From Prochilodus magdalenae (taxonomy: Eukaryota > Chordata > Actinopteri > Characiformes > Prochilodontidae): a stretch of 64,000 nucleotides of DNA. Below are positions 21,365-33,300 of the stretch, one piece after another. The position numbers and the translations under genes are program-made. Under the pieces are notes generated by a model that ran no database searches, had not been told where the DNA came from, and saw only the letters and a list, made by a program, of their open reading frames with translations. Positions within the stretch are counted from its first letter, which is position 1, and each line of letters opens with the position of its first letter. Where the stretch lies: NCBI GenBank assembly GCA_024036415.1, contig JAMWET010007206.1, forward strand, positions 202,501-266,500. Direction: 5' to 3'.

Positions 21365-21440
21365 CTGCGCCCTCTAGCGGCCGAGCGCGAGTCTGCCGGC
21401 TAGTGACGTCACCCACTGTGTCCTTGAGTGCAAGGTCAAA
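21365..21440. promoter_or_regulatory. Candidate intergenic regulatory cluster: CTCF-like, CRE, nuclear-receptor half-site
   Basis: CCGCTAGAGGGCGC on the minus strand (21367-21380) fits the CTCF core at all but one position. TGACGTCA, a full CRE, is at 21404-21411. AAGGTCA is at 21432-21438. The segment is CpG-rich in AT-rich surroundings and lies between kcnk4 and esrra. Motif matches only; fish repeats can carry CTCF-like words. Confidence 0.35.
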
Positions 21441-21998
21441 CGTTTTTGAGGACTAGAGAGTTGAGATACTGCTGCTGGGCCAGTTATGCTTTGATCTGAT
21501 AAAGCTTTAGAGGGAAATAGGGGAATGTTATACAGACAGTATGTTGAATTTCTGATACTTCCAAAGCTACACTGATGTTTAACTACATGGGATGATATTA
21601 ATTATGATTAAGTGCAGTTGGTGATATTGGAACGTATATGGGTATTTTTATGAGGCCTGAGTACGAGACTATAGCTGCGTACCTGCTTCTCATGTCTTAT
21701 CAGCTCGTGTAACCAGTGTTTACCCCATTATATGTACAGTGTACAGAAGCACATAGACTGAGTTATCCATCAGCATAGTGCAGCCTGACACTGGGCTTGG
21801 TTTTCACATTGCTGATCATCTGAATGAAGGTGAATGTGAAGACATGGGTAAACGTATGTGTTTGAATTAAGGTAAGTGGCTTCTGCGCCTTATTCCCACA
21901 TAACGCCCCATTACAGATTTAGCCATGAGCATTTCTACCACTGCTTGTTACCACCAACATGTTATTAGGTTTACTGGCATGCACGCATTTTAGCAACG

Positions 21999-22285
21999 AC
22001 ACCGTGTTTGTGTGTTTGTGTTTACAGCGGTCCGGTTTAAGGCTCAGGCACAATGGAGTATGCAGTATGCTCTTACTGTGTTCTTAATTTATAATGACTG
22101 CAGGCTAAAGGTTCCTCACCTTAAAGATGCTGCTCTGAAAAAGCTCGTTTTTGAAAAATGAGATTTCATAAAGTCAGCACTTTGTGAACACAGTGACGAG
22201 ATAACAAGGCAGGAAGTACCTGAGTACACGTGGGTTAACGGAATACTCCAGCAACCGTTTCCAACCTGATACATCTGCCTCTTCT
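21999..22285. repeat. Direct duplication, copy 1
   Basis: Copy of 23086-23366. The last 126 bp (22160-22285) are identical to 23241-23366, while the first about 160 bp differ at a dozen or so sites and a small indel. No coding potential recognised. Confidence 0.9.
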
Positions 22286-23085
22286 CTTTGGCCTGGGTAG
22301 AGAAGGAAATGTATAGGGTGTTGGACCTGGAGAAGCGGTTTCAGGCTTATTGCTGCTTCCAAAGTTCAGGTATTCCAGAACTCTGTGCCACTCAGAGTCA
22401 CATGCAAAAGTTTGGTTGTTGATTTTCTATGTGATATAAAGTTAATATGTCTACAGGGTGCACATTTTAATGCACAGTCCAATTCCAATCTGTGTTAAAC
22501 GGTGCAAACAATCGTAAACTGTGCACCTAGTTACTACAGAAAAGCAGTGGTTGTCAAATACGCAATTAAAAATTCAGATTTGTATTACTTTAGCCTGGGA
22601 TTTCATCCACACCTATTCGGTCGAGGATGGTGAGAGCTGTAAAGCACAGACAGGCGTCTCCAAAATGAGCCTTTTGGGTTTTTTATTACAGGGAATGAAA
22701 ACGTCTAGCAGGTATTTGGAGTAGGAAGTACAAAGAGAATCTTTTTGGCTGAAAGACAGTGTACAACTTCCACAAGAAGGACGCCAGTTACCTGAATAAC
22801 CCTTACACCTACGCGTCTGTCATGCATTACGGAAGGTAAAAAACTTCAGCGTGTTTCAACCGAAACCATGCTTCATTACAGCTGATAAAGCGCATTCCCC
22901 ACCACACATACTTCAAACCAGTGGTCTTATTCATCAGAAGGAGAGAGTCACTGAAACTGAAACTGAGAAGATCAACAGGCTCCATGGGTGTAGTGAGTAT
23001 ACACTGTAAACACGTTCGCTTTTGATCAAACCGTTGATGAGTAGTGTGGAAAAAGAAAGACGGGAAGGTCAGTGGAATTGTTACA
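22286..23085. other. Spacer between direct duplicates; no gene
   Basis: Nothing recognised between the two duplicate copies. Confidence 0.35.
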
Positions 23086-23366
23086 ACACCGTGTTTGTGT
23101 TTACAGTGGTCCGGTTTAAGGCTGAGGCACTATGGAGTATGCAGTATGCTCTTACTGTGTTCTGAATTTATAACCGACTGCAGGCTGACAGTTCCTCACC
23201 TTAAAGGTGCTGCTCGGAAAAAGCTCGGTTTTTGAAAAAAGAGATTTCATAAAGTCAGCACTTTGTGAACACAGTGACGAGATAACAAGGCAGGAAGTAC
23301 CTGAGTACACGTGGGTTAACGGAATACTCCAGCAACCGTTTCCAACCTGATACATCTGCCTCTTCT
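23086..23366. repeat. Direct duplication, copy 2
   Basis: Second copy of the 21999-22285 segment, about 1.08 kb away in the same orientation, with an abrupt change from diverged to identical sequence at about 23241. Confidence 0.9.
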
Positions 23367-24025
23367 GCAGAGTATGGTCAGTTCCCAGCAGTGTTGGGGT
23401 CAGTGTTTAGTTTTTCAGAAGTTTGTCAGATTTAAAATCGATTAACGTAAACCACAAAGACTTTAATTCAGCACTTCACATACTGTGATGCAAGTCCAAT
23501 GAAACAGGCCTGATTTTACTCAGATTGGTCAGTTCTCCTTAAGGACTGACCATATAGACAATACGCAACAATGACAAAGCGTGCTGTCATTTACCACACC
23601 AGTTATAATGTACTCTATATCTTCCATCCCTAATTTATTAGACATAAACACTTAGTGAAGTGTGAGTTATGACTAACATTGTTAAGTGGATTAGCAATCT
23701 GTCCAATGATCTAATGCAGCATTTCCCAATTTCTCTGGATTTCCTGGTTTAACACATCCCCTTAACCCAGTAAGGGCTTGTTAATGAGCTGATAAATTGG
23801 ATTAGGTGTGTTCAGAGCAGGGAAAGTGCAGGGCAGTGGGTTTCCAAGACCTCCAGTGTTGAGATCATGCATGATGCATGGTAATATGATGTCTACAGCC
23901 ACTGGGATGGGAAAGGTGTCCCTATAAACAGGCCAGGCCTTCATGACCGGGTTTCCTTTCATGTTTTAAGGAGTATTAGCCTGGATTAAAGAATTAACTG
24001 AACATAACTAGCAGCGTCTTGTTTA
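23367..24025. other. Intergenic, no feature recognised
   Basis: Unique-looking sequence up to a Tc1-like element. Nothing supported. Confidence 0.35.
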
Positions 24026-24811
24026 TACACTCATCATCAAAAGATAGGTGCACCCAGAAGGCAGCACCGGACGGCAGTGCTGTTGGGAAGATAAAGGTTA
24101 CCAGGAACAATGAATGATGGTAAATCATTATCATGACTGATATGGGTGATATTTATGAGCTACACATACAGAAGTAGTGTCTCTCAGAATGGCATCGGGC
24201 CACCAGGTTTGCTAATGCAACATGCCAGGTGTCTTCGCATGGAGTTGTAGAGGTTCCTAATGGTGTCCTGTGATAATCCATCCCATGCAGTTTGAATATT
24301 CTCACACAGTTCCTGCAAATTGTGTGGAAGAGGTGGAGGTGGAGTGACACCAGGCCCTCTGGACGTATGACCGTTCATCTTGCCGCTGACCACGGTGCCT
24401 CCACACGGATTCGTTGGTCGTCTCCACCAAGACAAAAGTGGGACTTGTCTGAAGATGACCCGCTGCCATCCATGACAGTCTGGCACGACACCACTGCAGT
24501 CTTTAAAGATGTTGACATGGTGTTAAGGGTAGTCACCGTATTGGTCTACATGCATGTAGTCCTGTGTCGTGCAGCTGTCAGTGGTGCTGGCACTAACTGG
24601 ATGACTCATGAAGGGGATCACTGCTGGCTGAATGTCCATATTCATGGTTGTTGGATCACTCAGGTACAATGATAAGCCCCATCCTTGCTGTCGTCACATG
24701 TGCGTCTGAAATATGAATCATTTGCATGTCTCATAATGTCAAACCAACGCACCAAGTTTCATTCTGTTGGGTGCACCTAGTTGTGCAACTACCGTTTTGA
24801 TGATGAGTGTA
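24026..24811 (-). mobile_element. Tc1/mariner-like element, full-length but decayed
   Basis: The ends are CACTCATCATCAAAA and its inverse TTTTGATGATGAGTG, each next to TA as expected for Tc1/mariner insertion. The length is 784 bp between the TA sites, so the element is internally deleted. Minus-strand frames hold fragments such as VWRHRGQ-like and LCENIQTAWDGLSQDTIRNL. Stops and frameshifts rule out activity. This is the best-delimited copy of the family in the window. Confidence 0.88.
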
Positions 24812-25560
24812 GCAGAGGTAAAGTAATAGCATGATGTTCACTGTTATTACTGTTGCTGTTTGTTACTGGTAGTGAATGTGTTGGCATGCCCACAGACAAA
24901 AATAATGAATAGTCCCAGTATTGAGAGACGTAATTATTATTTGAGGGGCATTACTTTTTTCCTTTGGATGGGAGCACTGATTAATAAAGACCATCACTTC
25001 TTAGTAATAGAGTGAAAAGTCTTTTACTCAACAAAACCAAACTGAACCAAAGCTGAACCATCTGGCCCAGGGCTTCTACTGTAAGTGTGTTTTGAGCTAA
25101 CAGTACTAAGTACAGACAAATAGATGTATGAGAGGTTAAGGACCAGATTAACGATCGCTGGAGTACCCTTTAAAATGGTTTATGGCAGTGTTTTCCAAAT
25201 AAACCACTACATATGCAGAACAGGGTCCTCCAGGACTGGAACCCACCTGTTTAATGGGAATTAGTTCATGGAAAAAGGCTCATCAACATATGACCTCTCA
25301 TAAGCATGCCCTTTCAGAGCCCACCGGACACCGCCCATGAGGGCCGGCCATTTAAAAGTATAAAACAAGCCCTGTACCAGAAGAATGTTCGGTTCCGTCA
25401 GCTATACCCAGCCCGATGTGCCCAGATTTTCATAACCCCTGATATCTGATGCTGTCTTGATAACTGTCCCATTACAACAAGAGGAACTAGGCCATGTCTG
25501 AAGGCACAAGAGCCAAACTTAGGGTCAAGATGAGTCCCGTTATTATGTGGCACAGTCACG
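24812..25560. other. Intergenic, no feature recognised
   Basis: No gene or repeat boundary recognised between the Tc1-like element and the kcnk4 3' end. Confidence 0.35.
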
Positions 25561-25561
25561 G

Positions 25562-25968
25562 TTTATTTAACTGAGAAAACAGGATAAGGAAGATAAAGGC
25601 AGATGGAGGGAAGGCTATCCATGTCAGCAGCTGAACTTGCTGTACTTAATCGCATGGGTAATCTTCCCCCAGCTACAGGAATAGCCAGCAGATGGAGCTA
25701 AGAGCTTAGCTTTGAAGTCTGTATGCAAGTATGAGTGGCTAGTTACTGAACTGCCACCTAGTGTTAGCATTCATTAAAAACGTTTCCTTCTCAAACTTTC
25801 CAAAAGAAAAGTCTCAAGCTGCTGCTTCTGTTATTTTTGTGCTCATTTGGGCACAAGGACAACATTTCTGCCAGCACTGCAAGTCTTAAGTAGGTGGTGC
25901 CTTTACAGCCCTTGCTGTAGAGGTCAGCCACATTAATGCACTTCTGAGGGAGCACATAGGCCGGCTGG
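25562..25968 (-). other. kcnk4: Probable kcnk4 3' UTR
   Basis: From the kcnk4 stop at 25969 toward lower coordinates. A minus-strand AATAAA lies at 25567-25562, about 400 nt past the stop, and is a plausible polyadenylation signal. Confidence 0.45.
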
Positions 25969-26601
25969 TTAAGGTCTTGGCGGAGGAGGTGGGGTGTGAT
26001 TAGGGGGCAGAATGTCTCCGTTGGGCTCTTTGTGCTCCAGCTTGGTGGGGCTAGTTTTGGGCGTTTTCTTTGGAGGCCTTCTGTGACGTCTTTTCTTGGC
26101 CTTGTGCAGCGCAGTGGACTTGGGTTCGGGCATGTCCAGCAACGGGTCCAGGTGAAGCTTTGCGCTAACTGCATCTGAAGACTCATCGATAAAGGCGAGA
26201 TTTTCTCCGAAGTAATCCAAGGGTTGGGAGACCAGTTGCTCTGTAGGAGTTTTAGGGAGCGCTCCGTCTTCCCCTATCCCTTTTTCCGCCTCCTGTTCCG
26301 AATGGGTGGCCTCTGACCCTGACTCAGATTCCTCAGAGTCCGACTCGTTAGATGACGTTGAGTATGAGACGGAGGATCTGGATCCAGAATGGCTGTCCGG
26401 CTGTCCGTGTTCCTTTTTTCCACCCTCTCCTGGAACCGCGACTGAGGCGTTGTGGCTGGTTCCGTGGCTGCGATGGCCACGGCGGCGCCTCCGCCGGCGA
26501 CGCCTGAATGATTCGTCCAGTTTGCCGGGGATGCGGAAGTCCACAGACATGTTCTGAATGTTCTGAGTCCAGTCAGTGGCATGGGCTCTCAGCTCTTCCA
26601 T
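25969..26601 (-). CDS. kcnk4: kcnk4 exon 6: cytoplasmic C-terminal tail and stop
   Basis: The acceptor tttctcag precedes [20 protein letters not shown]. The tail (210 residues) has a run of nine arginines after DESF, a Ser/Glu-rich acidic stretch ([15 protein letters not shown]), the conserved [16 protein letters not shown], then a Lys/Arg/Pro-rich end ([17 protein letters not shown]) and a poly-Pro finish. Human TRAAK shares AEM at the start and [11 protein letters not shown]. The tail is about 90 residues longer than the human one. Plus-strand frames across it are shadows. Confidence 0.93.
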   Translation of the reverse strand: MEELRAHATDWTQNIQNMSVDFRIPGKLDESFRRRRRRRRRGHRSHGTSHNASVAVPGEGGKKEHGQPDSHSGSRSSVSYSTSSNESDSEESESGSEATHSEQEAEKGIGEDGALPKTPTEQLVSQPLDYFGENLAFIDESSDAVSAKLHLDPLLDMPEPKSTALHKAKKRRHRRPPKKTPKTSPTKLEHKEPNGDILPPNHTPPPPPRP

Positions 26602-28294
26602 CTGAGAAAGGAGAGATCAGAGATGGAGAGATGTTGGTTTGCTTTGCAGAAAGGAAGATGGGAGCAAATGCAGCTAGAGAAAATGCTATGGTGAAGGTGG
26701 AAAAAGAAGAAGCACTGGAAAGCACTAGCTAAAGAGGGATAGTGTATGAGTAATGAGAAATGACCAAGGGCATCAACACTGTTTAGGGTCACAACAACCT
26801 GCACCCAACACCATCCAGCATGTGTGGCTGTAAATCTGATATTTTCATTTCATGATGTAAGCCCTCAGATGGCCTCCTCCCTTTCAGTCAGTCAGATGCT
26901 ACTATCGCTATCGCTAACCAGCCACTCCATGTAGAGAAAAGCACCGTGAGCCTACCTACCTCGGCACGTGTCTTTTTAGACAGAACCCGTATCCAGTTCC
27001 CGACCATGGTGAGGATGGAGGCGAAGTAAGCCAAGCCAAGTAAGATCCAGAACCACACCAGGGGTTTGTACCAATGGTCTGTCCCCTCAGCCCCACTATC
27101 ACCTGAGCAAACAGGTTTAAACGGGACCTATTATGCTCATTTTCACTGTTTATTATCTACTAGATTCTACCAGAACTGATTTACATGCCTCAGTGTTCCA
27201 GAACCACAATACATTTCTCTGTGTATCTGTATTCACTCTGTCTTTAGGCCCTACCTCTCTAGTGTGGTCAGCTCGCCCAGTCTGTTCTGACTGGTCAACT
27301 GCCCGAGTGGTCTAAAGCAGTAGGGCTGTGTGGGGGTGTACCAAGTTTGACGGTACACTGGTCATAAGGGTTGGGTTGTGAGATGACTTTATATTATAAA
27401 AGAGAAAAGGACTAAATTCAGTGAGGCTTTTCAGGTGACGGAGTACAGTGGTGTCTTGGTTTGTGTAGTGGAGAGTTCTGGCCTGTATTCTGGACCTAAC
27501 TGCAGAGTGTTTAGAAGCACACCTTAGAAACTACTTAACCCACTACAGGAAAGAGAATAACCAGAAAAGCATAATAGGTCCCCTTTAAAGGTAGCACAGC
27601 TAATGGAAGACGGCTGAGGGCATCACTGAGCTTGGCATTACCAGCATCACATTCAGTTTCAGGCTGTCCAGACTGCAGTATTTGCACAGACCTTCAGAGG
27701 GGGAAAAACTTCAGACACGAATGTGAATATGACGAACTCAGATCATGTAAATAATGTAATCACCAAAATGTGAGAGAAGAGAATACCTACGGTTGGAGAA
27801 ATACATATGAACTACATCTACAAAAGGAGCCACCCTTGGTTAGAGCAACTACGTAGAAATAGTACACTATATGTCCAAAAGTATGAAGACACCACTTGTA
27901 AATAGTGAATTCTGCTAGTTTAGGGTGCTGACACAATCTGTTAGTCCCTCTGGATAAGAGCATCTGCTAAATGCCATAAATGTAATGCAATTAGCTAGAC
28001 GATGTGGTAAAAATTTGTGGTGTCCATTTAATGAGAAATGTGCAGCCCCTCCTTCTCCCTCTTCACTATGGAGCTGTCTGGAAGCAACATTGCTGCCAAA
28101 TGTGGTTTCTTGCAGAGAGCGTCTGGCTATTGCTGTGATAGTTGTCTGCCAAGAGTTTCAGCCGTTGTGGTGTTTGCCCTTCGTCAGCTACCTTTTCCTA
28201 AATGACTGAACCAGGAGTTTTAACATGGCTGACAGGATTTTACAATATGGCATCAGTGCTTTATTCTGTCATGTTGGACTAATTTGACTCCATG

Positions 28295-28362
<68 letters not shown>

Positions 28363-29884
28363 GAACTACATATACGAAAGGAGCCACCCTTGGTCAGAGC
28401 AACTACTTAGAAATAGTACACTATATGTCCAAAAGTATGAAGACACCACTCGTAAATAGTGAATTCTGCTAGTTCAGGGCGCTGACACAATCTCCATAAA
28501 AAACATTCGGCTGGAATGATGGAGCACCATCTGACACCATCGGGATGTGTTGGAGTGATGTTAGTTACTCAGAACTAAACATCCAATATTGCTTGGTTCT
28601 GATACCTGACCGCTCTTCTGCTCTTATGGCTGAATTACACTGAGTGTAAAGATTACTCAGTTACTGCAGCAAAGAGGGGGCACACCCCCCATCCAGAAGA
28701 ACTTCAGATAAACAAGCTTCTCCTTTTGGACAAAAGTATACCCAAATAAGGATATTCCATATTCCTATGTATTCCATCTGCATTTCCCATCAACATGTAC
28801 CTATATTAAAACAGTACTGTGGGGGTTATACCAGTGGCCTGTCCCCTTATCCCCACTATCACCAGGGCAGAAAGGTGTAGAGTTACCACAGCCAGCACAG
28901 AAAGGCAGAGGGCATTACCAGCAGGCTCAGGCTTCAGACTCAGCTGTGGCTGTAGGTTGCTTTTCTGCACTGAACTCACAGAGATCCAATACTCACGCTC
29001 GTCAGGTTGTAATCGACCAAAATTGCAATTTGTTCAGTGCACCTGCAACATAGTCCCCGAATCCCACGGTAGTGAGGGTGATGACCACAAAGTAGGCAGA
29101 TTCCAGTAGGCCCCACGACTCCACCTCCTGGAAGACCAGGGTGGGCACAAAGACAAAGAGCACGAGGCCCAGCATGATGGAAAACACAGCTGAGATGACA
29201 CGTACAATAGTGGGGCTCACTTTCCACTTCTGAGAGCAGCAACAAAGAGAAGAGAGAAAACAGAGGCAGAAAATCAGGGAGGCGAAAAGCATGAGCGTTA
29301 CGATATATCAGTGTAGCCAGTTCGTGAGTGAATATTCAACAGGAACCTAGTATTTTATACGCCAGCAAATACAGTACCAGTCAAAGTTTAGACCCAACAA
29401 ACTGAATGCACAGACCATTGCTATATCTGTGGCCATTCTCACTAACCTCCAGTGGTGTGGCTGTAGAGTTTCTGGAGCAATTAGGAGCTTTCTTCTCCCT
29501 ATGATCACTGGGTTAGGATTTCTAGGTAGTGATTTATATATGCCCGTCTATTGTTCTCTCTGGGAATTAACACTGCTCTGTGTTCGGGCAGTGTCTAAGC
29601 TCATGGCGAGTTTTGACGAAACACTAAGCACGGCTGTTAGTCGCTCTGGATAAGAGCGTCTGCTAAATGCCATAAATGTAAATGCAATTAGTAGGACGAT
29701 GCAACCTGCAGAATTCATATTCAATACAACAGGGGGCACCATATCACCAAAAATTTGTGGTGTCCATTTAATGAGAAATGTGTAGTCCTTCCTCCTCCCC
29801 CTTCACTATGGAGCTGTCTGGAAGCAACATTGCTGCCTAACGTGGTTTCTTGCCAAGAGCAGCTGGCTGTGATTGTGATGGTTG

Positions 29885-29976
<92 letters not shown>

Positions 29977-30337
29977 ATAGTAACACACCATTGAGGTGGC
30001 TATTTTTTCACGGTTTGTGTTTATTAGCCTATGGATAGTCAAACCTGATTGGTTGACACGACAAGGATCCCAATGGTTGTTTGATGCCTTTACGGAATGC
30101 ATGCTGGGCATTGTAGTGAGAGAACATGAACTCTGGGAATATGCTGTATATGCTCTATATGGTTTCTTTGTAATTCCATATATTCTTCTGTGCCCAAACT
30201 TTTGACTGGAACTACATGTATTTTTGGCCGGCCATCTATTTCCACCTTATTGTTCTTAGCACATGTACCATTTGCTGTCCTAGCAGTTATTTAACTATGC
30301 TGTATTGATTTTCTCATAATCATAATCATCATTATCA

Positions 30338-30391
<54 letters not shown>

Positions 30392-33300
30392 GGAAGAGCA
30401 TCTCTATCTTAGCCACAGCCTTCCTCAGCCCAGTGCCCAGATGGTCGCCTACTGCGGCTAGCAGGAACCCAAACAAGGGGATTCCCACCAGGGCATAGCA
30501 GATACAGAACAGCCTGCCCAAGTCCGTCTGTGGGGAGATGTTCCCGTAACCTGGAGACCACACAGAAATGCAATGTGATTTGAGGATCAGATATTTATAG
30601 AGGACTGGCAGGGTGAACAATCCACAGAATGCGCAGGCAGGCCACGTCCCTGAGGTTAAAATGGAGATGGACTCATCCAGCAATGTGAGAATGCCATACC
30701 GATGGTAGTGATGATGGTGCCAGAGAAGAAGAAAGCGCTGGCCAAGTCCCAGCTGCTGCTGAATGAGCTGTAGTTGTGGGAGAGATTGACTCCTTCCGCA
30801 ATAGCATTTGTAACATTCTACAGAGACATAAAGGACAGGACACTATGTTCAAACAGCAGCTGTGTAGGCAACAGCCCATAATAAACAAACATCTGCTGAT
30901 CAGATTCTTTCAGATATCACATGAATAACTATAGGAACACATACAGACTCTGATTCCTTCATAGTGGCGGTGATGGAAATGAGGGGTCTTGATGACTACA
31001 ATGCAAATCTAGTCATTTTATTTACCACCCAGTCCAACCTACACGTGTCTCCTGAGATTGTACATGAATTATGGATGACAGTAAATATAGGAAATACAGT
31101 GAAGTGTATAATCAGCTCACGTGGTGTGGCTTTTAGAGGCATTAAACTTCATTATTACTTCAGTTCAGCAACAACAGATACCAGTTCAGTGTTTGATAAT
31201 GTATTTGGTAGGGTGTTTTCAACATTTGTAGCACGTTACTTACAAAAGCCGTGCTGAATTATAAGACTTCTGTTTAGGTCTTTTGATGATTCGCTCAGAG
31301 AAGTCCAAAACACACAGTTCAGAATCAGTTCTGTACATGACAGTTGAAGGAGCTTCTTACTCACCAGAGTTTGTCGGTAGCAATGAAAAGAAGGCGGAAG
31401 GAAAAGTAGTTCCTACACTACACCATCGACTACAGCTGTATTTATTATTTTCATTAAAAGACAGAATACACATCCACCCTACTAGATATGTGAAAAAATT
31501 ATATCCCCATTTTTGAACACCAGGATCGGAAGTTTTGATATTTAGTATCAAGCTGCCCAGCCCTAGTGGGAGGTTCACTCCAAACAACATATAGTCTCAT
31601 CTGAAAGTATTGCAGCAACAAGGCCAATGCTTTTGTTACTCCTGTACATTGAGACGACAGGTCAGAATACCAGATTTTATTCCCTGACATTTAGCTTTTG
31701 CATCTACACCTAGCATGCCTGACCTGTGTGTCTTGTCGCCCAGGTGTGCCCTGTTTGACTGTATTGAAATGCATAACTCTAAATTGGTTTGGTCTACTCT
31801 TGGTTTGAGCCCCAGGTTTCTCCAGGTAAGACGGCATTTGTAGGTAAAATAACCCTAACCCTAATCTTAACCCATAGCCCTAACCCATAACTCTAACCCT
31901 AACCCATAGCCCTAACCCAAAACTCTAACCCTAACCCATAACCCATAACCCATAACCCTAACCTTAACCTTAACCTTAACCTTAACCTTAACCTTAACCC
32001 ATAACCCTAAACCTAAACCTAAACCCTAATCTTAACCCATAACCCTAACCCTAACCCTAACCCTAACCCTAACCCTAACCCATAACCCATAACCCTAAAC
32101 CCTAACCCTAACCCTAACCCTAACCCTAACACTAACCTATAACCCTAAACCATAACCATAACCCTAACTCCCATCCAAGTACTAACCAGGACAGTTTGCT
32201 CTGCTCGGTTACCCTATCTAACCCTTAGATAAACCAACATGAAGACCAGAAAAATGTCTATGGGCTACAATCAGCGTTTCGAATCTGAATCAGATCCACT
32301 GCACAAGCCCTGAGCCAATACAACGATTTGGGATTGCCATGAAATAAAAGCTGTGAAGGAGTCAGGGATGACGATATCAGAATCCACAGCTTGAAGAAGA
32401 CTTCGTGAGAGCAGGAATATAGAGGTATCGGAATAGATGCATCGGACGACCGTATGGGAATTTTATAGACTGATGAGATCCAAAGTGTGGAGAGAGAAAG
32501 AATCTGCCCATTAGTATCCATCATGCACCAAGACAATTGGGAATGCATTTCACCTTCTGAGGAAGGGACAGAAGGGAGATTCCCAGGTGCTTGGTTGATG
32601 CATGAGACAAAACCAGCCTATTTTAAAAGCTTGTATTTTATATCTACATGTTCCATCCTATTTAACAAAGCTAATGCTAGTAACATGTTCTATATTAGAA
32701 GGTGCCCACTCTGAGTCCACTTCTAGAACAAAATGATGAACTACTAAGTTGTACACAATAAGACTGATCTTTTATAATCTTATAACTGATTCCCCTCAGG
32801 GGGAAATGGGTCTGGACCCTTATGAGTTAAGTCACGTTAAGCCTTTGACTCCTATACTTTTGCTCACCTACAAAAGTTATTGGTGCTCACCCAGAGGTGC
32901 TATGTTCCAAGCATATCTAGATGGAATTAAAAGCTGGGACTCGGAAACCAAGCGTCTTTAATGTATAGCAAATACTAAAGCCTTGCTGCTGAAATATCCA
33001 AAAATATGTCATATATATTTTTATAATATATAATATTATGTAATATTTAATATAATATCTTTTATTTCATATTTGTTGGCGTTTTACGCATTTTGGAACT
33101 AAACCTAAACCCTTCACATGGTCCTTGTATTGATTTATCTGACATGCAGTATTTCTAGTATGATTGTACCTCTAGGAATGAGTGTAGAACCTTGGGGCTC
33201 AAGCAGGTGTAGCTGTATAACAATTCATTGCTGGTTTCCTGCAGCTCCTTTAGCAGCATGTTGCGCTTGGCCTCCTCAGCCGGGCCCTCCAGGGCGTTGA

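Noticed and set aside
26306..26557. Plus-strand acidic frame opposite the kcnk4 tail
   Set aside because: Antisense shadow of exon 6.
31846..32170. CCCTAA tract as a chromosome end
   Set aside because: kcnk4 exons flank it on both sides, so it is interstitial.
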